Source: Aplectana chamaeleonis (taxonomy: Eukaryota > Nematoda > Chromadorea > Rhabditida > Cosmocercidae). From it: a DNA stretch of 64,000 nt. A model generated the notes under the pieces. The model saw only the letters and a list, made by a program, of their open reading frames with translations, was not told where the DNA came from and did not search any database. The position numbers and the translations under genes are program-made. Positions 1-7,555 of this stretch are shown piece after piece (position 1 is the first letter of the stretch; every line of letters starts with the position of its first letter). The DNA lies in NCBI GenBank assembly GCA_029168955.1, contig JAPDOI010000291.1, positions 124,001-188,000 of the forward strand, given 5' to 3'.

Positions 1-267
1 TATCCACGGATTGAATCCTCTGTGATCCCGCAATCGTACGAATGCATTCCGGCACGACGTTGAGCCGAACTCATCGACCATACCATTGAAATCCTTCCTT
101 ACAGCTATTGCACAGCCTCCCACTCTCCTATTGTCAGCGTTACCGCAGTAGATGGTGTACTCTCCGACGCTGATGACGGGTCTATCCTTGAGGCTGGTTT
201 CTTGCAAAGCAGCAAACGGTACATGGAAATAGCTCAGAAGTCTGGATAGCGCAGTTTTTTGTGCCAA
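1..267 (-). pseudogene. RTE-type non-LTR retrotransposon, apurinic-like endonuclease domain (fragment)
   Basis: Read on the minus strand, an 89-codon frame is open from a TAG at 268-270 to the left edge of the window. It contains LQET (nucleotides 196-207), the motif carrying the metal-binding glutamate of exonuclease/endonuclease/phosphatase-fold endonucleases. The segments DRPVIS, YTIYCG, VGGCAIAV and EFGSTS follow in the order found in RTE-like elements of strongylid nematodes; this comparison is from memory. The domain nicks target DNA to prime reverse transcription. There is no start codon, and the sequence upstream of about codon 4 no longer resembles the family, so the copy is 5'-truncated or decayed. 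The reverse transcriptase would lie to the left of the window. No stop or frameshift interrupts the visible part, so it may be fairly young. Confidence 0.75.
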
Positions 268-288
268 CTATATTGTGCCAACTATATT
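261..288. repeat. 14-bp tandem duplication
   Basis: The 14-mer GTGCCAACTATATT occurs twice back to back (261-274 and 275-288), just outside the point where RTE similarity starts. It may be a duplication associated with the retroelement break point, or ordinary replication slippage. Confidence 0.8.
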
Positions 289-656
289 GTACCTTTACTG
301 ATTTTAGTCTGTTTGAAAGCCATCTAACTAGGGAACCTCGCATGGCTATCCCCAGCATTAGAAAGATACTAAAAGTTTTCTGGTCGAGCCGGACCTGCTC
401 TTTCCGAATCTAAAATAAGATTCAGCTGCAATTATCTGAAAATCAAGTTACAGACTGTGGAAGTTTGTATTCCTTTGAGCTGGCCTGAACGCCACGCTTG
501 CTTACCTTTTATTAATTACGCTAATAATCGCTTGCACAGGCTATTTGACGTGCTAAATTTGGGAACGGGGTCAGTTCTCTGGTTATCGAAAAATAACATG
601 CTAGGGTTTACCGATTTACTGACTCGAAGAGTCCACGAGCTCAAACTCTTTGTTAG
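289..656. other. unique AT-rich DNA, nothing recognised
   Basis: I see no recognisable gene, repeat or RNA here. A 69-codon frame at 457-666 has no family resemblance and no splice-site or context support, so it is not called. Confidence 0.6.
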
Positions 657-780
657 AGTGTCTTAAAATTTCGCTACGGGGATCGTTTGAGGGGCAAATC
701 ACGAAACTGTGGTTCATTTGCCGCAGTTAGGTGGATTTCGCCAGATTCGGCTCAAGGTTTCCCAAATGGAGGAAATGCAG
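657..780 (+). other. possible upstream exon (weak)
   Basis: This 124-bp stretch follows a TTTGTTAG acceptor-like sequence (649-656) and is open in one frame for 41 codons plus one base. That leftover base would join the two leading bases of the exon at 906 and keep its frame, giving a 125-bp intron. The donor GCAG|GTGGCT is a poor match to GTAAGT, and the peptide resembles nothing I know. Frame compatibility is the only support. Confidence 0.18.
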
Positions 781-905
781 GTGGCTAAATGACACTTTTC
801 ACGATAAGCACACGCTCTCTCACGCACAGAGTGAGTAAAATATTTATGGTACATTTCTCTAGTATGGTCTCAGATCGATATAAGACCTAGTAGGTGTAAT
901 TTCAG

Positions 906-1072
906 ATCTCCAGAAATTGGCGGAGCGTTATAAAACGGCTGGTATCGCATCGTTCTTTTACACAAGTGATAAGAAAATGAAAACACCATTTACTGTTTTG
1001 CGTGGCTTGCATACGTTGGAAATAAAGGACAGATATAGTGTTGGCATAGATCGACTTCATGAAGCTTGCAAG
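906..1072 (+). CDS. candidate internal exon of an unidentified protein-coding gene
   Basis: The 167-bp segment is bounded by TTTCAG (900-905), close to the nematode 3' splice consensus, and by AAG|GTAAGT (1070-1078), an excellent donor. Between them one frame is fully open: two bases that complete a codon from a preceding exon, then 55 codons. The frame includes LAERYKTAG, ASFFYTSDKKM, FTVLRGLHTLEI and DRYSVGIDRLHEACK. The composition is that of an ordinary soluble, mixed-charge protein, unlike the low-complexity frames elsewhere in the window. I do not recognise the family. A partner exon could lie at 657-780, and I could not identify a downstream exon. It could also be an exon relic of a broken gene next to the repeats. 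Transcript evidence or a homologue would decide. Confidence 0.42.
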
Positions 1073-1356
1073 GTAAGTGTATTCACTAGTATTTGTCTAT
1101 GAGATCCTGTTGCCAATTATCCGGTACCAGCATTTCAAATTTGATTAACATTTCTCTTTGACACAACTGCTTTAGTCACTCTCTCGTAATCAGTGAGAAA
1201 TTACTAATGAGCAGGTTTATACCCGCCACCTCATGGTTCTAAATAAGCTACAGTTCCGCTCGTGAGAACTATAGGAAACATGCCCAGTCTGGCTCACGTG
1301 TAATCGGCTCTGCGTACCCGATTTTGCTCCTGGCGAGTCGTTGTACTTTTTCTATT
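1073..1356. other. unique DNA, possible intron
   Basis: This would be intron if the exon at 906-1072 is real. It is AT-rich. A CTTTAG near 1170-1175 could serve as an acceptor, but no convincing coding frame follows. Nothing else is recognised. Confidence 0.4.
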
Positions 1357-2004
1357 TCCAAAAGTTTAGCTTCTTGGCAAAATTAATGATTTGGCAATGT
1401 TATAACTACAAGAAATATAGAATTTAACAAAATAAAAAAAAAACAACTCGAAATATGTTTGAAAATGATTTGGCACAAAATAACCAGAAGTAATGAAAAA
1501 CTGGGAAATGTAGTGAAATGACCAAAACCGGGTTTGGCGGTCATTCGTAGGCCAACTTTTGATAAGTGTGTAGTGACTGACGAGCGATTACATTTTACAA
1601 GATAATGCGTAAAACTTATCAAAGCGAAATCAAGCGCGCATCGGATTTGAGCGTTACGCTCATATAGCTTGACCTATGCTGATTTCCGTATTACAGCTAC
1701 AATGAAATGTTTCAAGGTTTCCGTTGCGCGCTTGATTTCGCTTTGATAAGTTTTACGGATTATCTTGTAAAATGTAATCGCTCGTCAGTCACTACATACT
1801 TATCAAAAGTTAGCCTACGAATGACCGCCAAATCCGGTTTTGATCATTTCACTACATTTCCCAGTTTTTCATTACTTCTGGTTATTTTGTGCCAAATCAT
1901 TTTCAAACATTCTTCGAGTTGTTTTTTTATTTTGTTAAATTCTATATTTCTTGTAGTTATAACATTGCCAAATCATTACTTTTGCCAGGAAGCTAAACTT
2001 TTGA
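1357..2004. repeat. long inverted repeat (foldback/MITE-like), arms about 284 bp, 84-bp spacer
   Basis: The left arm (1357-1640) and right arm (1725-2004) are reverse complements. Over the central 260 bp I count about eight substitutions plus a poly-T length difference, roughly 97% identity. The outer ends lie near CCAAAAGTTTAGCTTC on the left and its complement on the right; the inner ends share TGCGCGCTTGATTTCGC. The spacer is 1641-1724. The near-identical 79- and 106-codon frames on opposite strands are a by-product of the symmetry. It could be a foldback or MITE-type DNA element, or a recent inverted duplication. A transcript would fold into a long hairpin. I see no clear target-site duplication and no transposase. 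Confidence 0.85.
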
Positions 2005-2191
2005 AAATTTCAAATATTTTTCCCTAAGGTTCCCTTTATGACCTGATTTTTGCTTAGCGATTTTGGAGAGGCAAAACCTTTTATGAAAGCTTTTGCCTAC
2101 GGTAAATAATTAAATCATTACCGATCGGTGTGGTCGGACGAATATAACTCCCAAAAATTGTGACCAGCAGACATAAAAAAACGACTCTCCG

Positions 2192-2722
2192 TACACGTTT
2201 TACGGCACCGTGCGCACTTCCAGTGGGGTCCCGTCCACTTTTTGCGGCGTCATGCGCTTTCCCACTGGGTCCCGCACACTTTGTTTGGCGTCCTGTGCAC
2301 TCCCACTTTTGGGCCGCACACTTTCTGCGGCGTTCGGCGCACTCTCATTCCGGTCTCACACACTTTCTACGGCGTCCTGCGCACTTCCACTGTGGTCCCG
2401 TACATTTTTACAGCGCCCTCCGCACTCCCACTGGGGCCCGCACACTTTCTACGGCGTCCTGCGCACTTCCACTTGGGTCTCGCACACTTTCTACGGCGTA
2501 CGGCACACTCTCATTCCGGTCGCACACCCTTTCTGCGGCGTCCTGCTCACTCCCACTGTGGTCCCGTACATTTTACAGCGTCCTGCACCTCCCACTGTGG
2601 TCCCGTACATTTTTACAGCGTCCTGCGCTCTCCCACTGGGGCCCGCACACTTTTTACGGCGTCCTGCGCCTTCCCGTTGGGGGCTCGCGCACTTTCTGCT
2701 GCGCCCTGCGCACTCCTCAAAC
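2192..2722 (+). repeat. diverged tandem array related to the main satellite
   Basis: About 12 degenerate units of roughly 42 bp. They share with the main satellite the order CACTTT, then a GGCG-rich stretch, then GCACT(T/C)CCA, then a GGTCC-type segment, but use different wording, for example CTACGGCGTCCTGCGCACT. Units differ strongly from one another, unlike the main array, so this looks like an old, unhomogenised edge of the same family. Overlapping open frames of 185-227 codons here come from the stop-poor unit and are not called as genes. A small hairpin (2069-2098, arms AGGCAAAA/TTTTGCCT) lies just upstream. Confidence 0.8.
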
Positions 2723-3087
2723 CTTATTCACACCAACCGTCTCAAGGAGGAAACAATCCTGGGCAGAAGCCTATCATTAGCTGTGCTGATTTTCATTAGT
2801 TCATTTTTGAAGTTCAGTGAGCGTCGGATGGTTTACAATAACACGTTTACATGTTTTTACCCGTCTTTGCCCTCAATTTTGAGGTTCCGCTAAAATTGAG
2901 CTTCCAGCTCCAACATTGAATAGAAGCTAGCTGCATTCATTTCCAGTCTCCTGCCAAAAAATTACTTCCTAGCTAAATTTTAAGTGTTGCAACAAGATCG
3001 TGAATGCCGTCTGAAAAAAAGGAGATTAACAGTTTTTCGACCAAAAACACTTGGTTTTCTCCACTTTCTCCGGTGCCAAAAAACCAT
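2692..3087 (+). repeat. direct duplication, copy 1
   Basis: This 396-bp segment is repeated at 3526-3922 at an offset of about 834 bp. It begins in the last diverged satellite unit (CTTTCTGC, GCGCACTCCTCAA) and continues into AT-rich unique sequence ending at AAACCAT. The two copies are collinear with scattered substitutions and small indels, by eye about 85-90% identical. It carries no recognisable gene. Confidence 0.85.
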
Positions 3088-3525
3088 CCCACAAGGATCA
3101 TCCCTTGTGATCCTAACGGAAGGTGGGAGTGACCCCGCCACCACTGTTCGCAGTGGGGTCCACCCCACTGCAAACCGTGGGGAGATGGGCCCATACTTGG
3201 GTACCACCTCCCCTCTCCCCCAGCCGTGGTGATATCCCCTCGGCGACAAAAACTATCCTCCGGTATCCGGTGGATCTTCTGGAAAGTGACTGAGGCCACC
3301 TTCCAGGTCCGGCTCCGAAGAACCGACTGAGGCACACGGTTAGTTGAGGAGCCTTTTATACCAGCAGCATTGTTAATACCTTTGTCTAAACATGTCTATG
3401 TTCATACGCGTCTTGACATGGTACACGTAAAACAGGTTTTAACTTGCCTCAATAGGCCAGAGCCCAAATTTAACAGGATATATCCTGAGTGAGAATTTTG
3501 TGCCGGTGGCAAATTATAATCCTAT
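3088..3525. other. GC-rich spacer between the two duplicated copies
   Basis: The first 270 bp are GC-rich, the rest AT-rich. It holds a hairpin at 3150-3171 (9-bp arms GCAGTGGGG/CCCCACTGC, 4-nt loop) and a perfect 14-bp palindrome at 3474-3487. Minus-strand frames of 74-120 codons cross it and run on into the duplicated copy. I vaguely associate this wording with repeated, unclassified sequence in hookworm genomes but cannot name the element, so no gene is called. Confidence 0.5.
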
Positions 3526-3922
3526 CTTTCTGCGGCGTCCTGCGCACTCCTCAAGTCCTATTTACACCAACCATCTCAAAGAGAGAACCATCTTGGCCGG
3601 AAGCCTATCATTAGCTGTGTTGATTTTCATTAGTTCATTTTTAAAGTTCAGTGAGCGTCGGATGGTTTGCAATAACATGTTTACATGTTTTTACCCGTCT
3701 TGACCCTCAATATTTAGGTTCCGCTAAAATTGAGTTTTCAACTCCAAAGTTGAATGGGAGCTAGCTGCATCCATTTCTAGCCTCCTGCCAAAAAATTAGA
3801 TTCCTAGCTCAATTTTAAATACTGCAACAAGATCGTGAACGCCGTCTGAAAAAAGGAGATTAACAGTTTTTTGACCAAAATCACGTGGTTTTCGCCATTT
3901 TTCTCGAGCGCCAGGAAACCAT
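3526..3922 (+). repeat. direct duplication, copy 2
   Basis: Second copy of the 2692-3087 segment. It begins with a single satellite-like remnant (CTTTCTGCGGCGTCCTGCGC), which shows that a piece of the satellite edge was carried along when the segment was duplicated. Confidence 0.85.
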
Positions 3923-4562
3923 TTCAAACCATTTTTTGGTGCGTACACAAACTTTTTACGCTCTCTCCAATGGAGAAAAAACCACATCTCCACAGTTACT
4001 CTGTACGCCGATTTCGTAATCGCAGAGTTGCGCTTGGGCGAGTTAAAGCCAAATCTGGTGCGCGCTTCGCGCGCACCACAATTACATTGTAAGTTATGAG
4101 AGCTCGATCACTGCTGCTGTTAACCAAGTGGCCAGTTGCGGGCGTTGATCAAGACGAAATATGTAGTGTGAAGACGATACTCAGGCAATTACGACCTGCC
4201 CGCTTCTGAGATTTTGCGAGCTCGGAGCTCTAAGGTTATTGGTATACTTCAGCGACAGCCGGTGGCCGGCGAAGGCTTTGTCGCCGCTGCATAAAAAACA
4301 CGCGCTTTTGCTCACGTACATTTCTGCATACGCGCAACTGCAGACCAATTGATGGATACCAATTTTCTTCGTAATATTGTTTGTCTGGAAGAAGTTGCAT
4401 AAGGAACACTTTTTTTCGATGGAAACATGTCTATAGGAAGTTTATGAACCACAAATATCCATTGTGACAAGGTGCACACCCACGCCGCTTCGCGGCGTAC
4501 TTGTAGGCGTCTATTCTGACGCATAAAATAATCGAGTCATTGCCAAATGAGAACTTAGTTAT
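3923..4562. other. unique DNA with GC-rich hairpins
   Basis: No gene is recognised. Two hairpins share the same TTC loop: 4056-4078 (10-bp arms TGGTGCGCGC/GCGCGCACCA) and 4482-4498 (7-bp arms ACGCCGC/GCGGCGT). A looser dyad near 4255-4298 pairs GCGACA with TGTCGC. These are sequence facts; any role is unknown. The right end abuts the satellite. Confidence 0.6.
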
Positions 4563-5773
4563 TATTGTTCCAAGAAACCCAATCCGGTCCCACACACTTT
4601 CCACTGCGTCGGCGCACCTACAGTCGGGTCCAACACACTTTTCTCGGCGCTCGGCGCACTCACAGTGCAGTCCCACACACTTTTCTCGACGCTCGACGCA
4701 CTCCCAGTTGGGTCCAACACACTTTGGCCGGCACTCGGCGCACTCACATTTGGGTCCAGCACACTCTTCTCGGGGCTCGGCGCACTCACATTTGTGTCCA
4801 ACACACTTTTCTCGGGGCTCGGCGCACTCTCAGTTGGGTCCCACACACTTTCCCGGCGCTCGGCACACTCCCTGCTGGGTCCCACACACTTTTCTCGGAG
4901 CTCGGCGCACTCCTAGTTGGGTCCAATGCACTTTTCCCGGCGCTCGGCGCACTCCCAGTTGGGTCCCGTACACTTTCGCCGGCGCTCGGCACACTCCCAG
5001 TTGGGTCCCACACACTTTTCTCGGGGCTCGGCACACTCCTAGTTGGGTCCAACACACTTTTCCCGGTGCTCGGCGCACTCCCAGTTGGGTCTCGTACACT
5101 TTCGCAGGCGCTCGGCGCACTCCCAGTTGGGTCCCACACACTTTTCCCGGCGCTCAGCGCTCTCCACGTTGGGTTGAACACACTTTTCTCGGCGCTCGGC
5201 GCACTCCCGGTTGGTTCCCACACACTTTTATCCGCGCCAGGAGTACCCGCAGTTGGGTTCCACACACTTTTCCCGGCGCTCGGCGCACTCACATTTGGGT
5301 CCAACACACTTTTCCGGCGCTTGACGCATTTCCAGTTGGGTCCAACACACTTTTCTCGACGCTCGGCGCACTCACTTTTGGGTCCCACACGTTTTTCTCG
5401 AAGCTCGGAGCCTTCCTAGTTGGGTACAACTCACTTTTCCCGGCGCTCGGCGCACTCCCATTTGGGTCCCGTACACTTTCTCCGGCGCTCGGAGCACTCC
5501 TAGATGGGTCCAACACACATATCTCGCCGCTCGGGGCACTCCCAGTTGGGTCCGACACATTTTTCCCGTCCCTTACACTTTTCCCGGCGCTCGGCGCACT
5601 CACATTTGGGTCCCGTACACTTTCGGCGGCCCTCGGCTCTCTCCCAGTTGGGTCCCACACACTTTTCCCGGCGCTCGGCGCACTCACATTTGGGTCCAAC
5701 ACACATTTATCGGCGCTCGGCGCACTCCCTGTTGGTACCGTACACTTTATACGGCGCTCAGTGCACACTCCAA
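4563..5773 (+). repeat. 42-bp satellite array, left block
   Basis: About 29 head-to-tail units of the main satellite. Key words of each unit are CACACTTTT(C/T), CGGCGCTCGGCGCACT and AGTTGGGTCC. Several higher-order variants found far to the right are already here: the GAAGCTCGGAG variant (about 5400), the CGTCCCTTACAC variant (5567-5578), the ACACATTTATCGG variant (about 5700) and the ACTTTATACGG variant (about 5745). The block stops abruptly at CACTCCAA (5773), where AT-rich inserted DNA begins. Long frames on both strands are artefacts of the repeat. Confidence 0.95.
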
Positions 5774-5930
5774 TTAAAGAAAAATACTCTCTTTTTCCGT
5801 TGTTGTATGTTTGTTTTAAGCAGTAATAGAATTATAAGATTTGTAGAAATTTTTCGAAAATTATACCATATAAACCATATAGTCGTCAGAATGAAATGGT
5901 GTTATATATGCGATGGCAAAGAATATTTTT

Positions 5931-6193
5931 AGATATGAATTGTTTCGCCCCTGTCTTCAGACAATTCATATCTCTAGCTACCCCGGGGCTCTTCAGTGAA
6001 GAAGGTAGCTAGGAAATTTTTGTATAGTTTGGACAAACTAAGAGAATGGTAATACAAATTTAATGTTATAATCATATTAGTAATTTCGATTTGATTTATA
6101 CAAAAGCTGATAGAAGCTACTGTGTCGTTATCCTCCGAGAGCTCGTCAAGCTAGGAACAAAGTTCCAGGGACTCCCCCTCATCCTCGGATAAC
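5931..6193. other. cluster of three stem-loops
   Basis: Stem 1 (5931-5973) has perfect 13-bp arms AGATATGAATTGT/ACAATTCATATCT. Stem 2 follows immediately (5974-6012) with 9-bp arms CTAGCTACC/GGTAGCTAG around CCGGGG and a nested CTTC-AGT-GAAG. Stem 3 (6127-6193) pairs GTTATCC with GGATAAC and encloses GGAAC-AAA-GTTCC (6154-6166). They lie in the presumed 3' region of the minus-strand retroelement. Penelope-like elements are known to carry hammerhead ribozymes, but I do not find a clean hammerhead core here. The GATGAG on the minus strand near 6175 lacks the rest of the core. The function is unknown. Confidence 0.6.
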
Positions 6194-6302
6194 AATTATT
6201 TTCGAACTAAGTTTTGACTTCAGCATAATTTAAAGTTCAATTTAGATTGGATTCTCAAGATGACATTCAGGAAAAAATAGGAAAAGTAGCATAGGTGAGG
6301 AA

Positions 6303-7380
6303 CAGAAAAAAAAAATTAAAAAAAGAGAGGCAGAAAGTCAGAAAAAAAGGAAAAAGAAGAAAGAAGGAGGACAGAAGAAAGAGGACAGAAGAAAGATAAA
6401 AGAAGAGAAAGGAAAAAGAAAGAAGAAAGAAGAAAGAAGAAAGAAGAAAGAAGAAAGAAGAAAGAAGAAAGAAGAAAGAAGAAAGAAGAAAGAAGAAAGA
6501 AGAAAGAAGAAAGAAGAAAGAAGAAAGAAGAAAGAAGAAAGAAGAAAGAAGAAAGAAGAAAGAAAAGAAAGAAGAAAGAAGAAAGAAGAAAGAAGAAAGA
6601 AGAAAGAAGAAAGAAGAAAGAAGAAAGAAGAAAGAAGAAAGAAGAAAGAAGAAAGAAGAAAGAAGAAAGAAGAAAGAAGGAAGAAGGAAGAAGGAAGAAG
6701 AAAGAAGAAAGAAGAAAGAAGGAAGAAGAAAGAAGGAAGAAGAAAGAAGAAGAAGAAGAAAGAAGAAAGAAGAAAGAAGAAAGAAGAAAGAAGAAAGAAG
6801 AAAGAAGAAAGAAGAAAGAAGAAAGAAGAAAGAAGAAAGAAGAAAGAAGAAAGAAGAAAGAAGAAAGAAGAAAGAAGAAAGAAGAAAGAAGAAAGAAGAA
6901 AGAAGAAAGAAGAAAGAAGAAAGAAGAAAGAAGAAAGAAGAAAGAAGAAAGAAGAAAGAAGAAAGAAGAAAGAAGAAAGAAGAAAGAAGAAAGAAGAAAG
7001 AAGAAAGAAGAAAGAAGAAAGAAGAAAGAGGAAAGAGGAAAGAGGAAAGAGGAAAGAGGAAAGAGGAAAGAGGAAAGAGGAAAGAGGAAAGGAGAAAGGA
7101 GGAAGAAAGAAGAAAGAAGAAAGAAGAAAGAAGAAAGAAGAATGAAGAATGAAGAATGAAGAATGAAGAATGAAGAAAGAAGAAAGAAAGAACGGAAGAA
7201 GAAAGAAGAAAGAAAGAAAGAACGGACGAAAGAAAGGGAGAATGAAAGAAAGAAAGGGAGAAAGAGAGGAAGAAAGAAAAGAGATAAAGAGAGAAACGTA
7301 GACAAACAGAGAGAAAGAGAAGAAGAGAGAAAAATTGAAAGAAAGAAAAAGAGAAAGAGAAAGAAGGAAAGAGGGAAAAA
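6303..7380 (+). repeat. purine-strand microsatellite, core (GAAGAAA)n
   Basis: About 1.1 kb is nearly all A and G on the plus strand. The core, about 6415-7018, is a 7-bp GAAGAAA repeat with interruptions near 6560 and 6676-6770 (GGAAGAA variants). GAGGAAA units follow (about 7026-7090), then GAAGAAT units (about 7138-7172), then irregular purine sequence. On the minus strand it is TTTCTTC and lies downstream of the reverse transcriptase, so it may be the microsatellite tail or 3' UTR of the element. The frames of 356-431 codons rich in Ser, Phe and Leu on the minus strand are low-complexity artefacts. Confidence 0.9.
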
Positions 7381-7555
7381 CAAACAAACAAACAATCGAA
7401 CCCACCAAACAATCGCAAAGTGGAAAGGAAGTTCCACTAGTATAGGTGGGGTAGCCACCATATCGCCATGATATTGAAAAAATGAACCATACTGTTTTGC
7501 CTCAAACTGATTGTTTTGATAAATTTGATAGTGTGAAAATTTGGAGTTGATAATA
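7381..7555. other. spacer between microsatellite and reverse transcriptase
   Basis: AT-rich, downstream of the reverse transcriptase stop. It carries GGTGGGGTAGCCACC (7445-7459), which has a close match at the other end of the retroelement. A +1-frame extension from 7611 stays open through here for about 70 codons but has no family support. Confidence 0.5.
7445..7459 (+). repeat. short direct repeat flanking the Penelope-like coding region, copy 1
   Basis: GGTGGGGTAGCCACC matches GGTGGGGCTGCCACC at 10474-10488 at 13 of 15 positions, in the same orientation. Both are followed by an AT-containing stretch and CGCC. It could be a remnant of terminal repeats, or chance. Confidence 0.3.

Noticed and set aside
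457..666. 69-codon frame
   Set aside because: It shows no recognisable domain and no splice or context support; the length is expected by chance.
1383..2027. Two similar small proteins encoded on opposite strands (79 and 106 codons)
   Set aside because: They are the two arms of one inverted repeat read in the same sense; nothing supports translation.
2973..3335. Minus-strand frame of 120 codons
   Set aside because: It spans part of a duplicated non-coding segment and a GC-rich spacer, overlaps other open frames on both strands, and shows no domain. It may be a piece of an unclassified repeat.
6140..6192. Hammerhead ribozyme on the minus strand
   Set aside because: GATGAG followed by a short stem and GGAAC is suggestive, but the first core base pattern is wrong and the expected stem III and cleavage site are not present.
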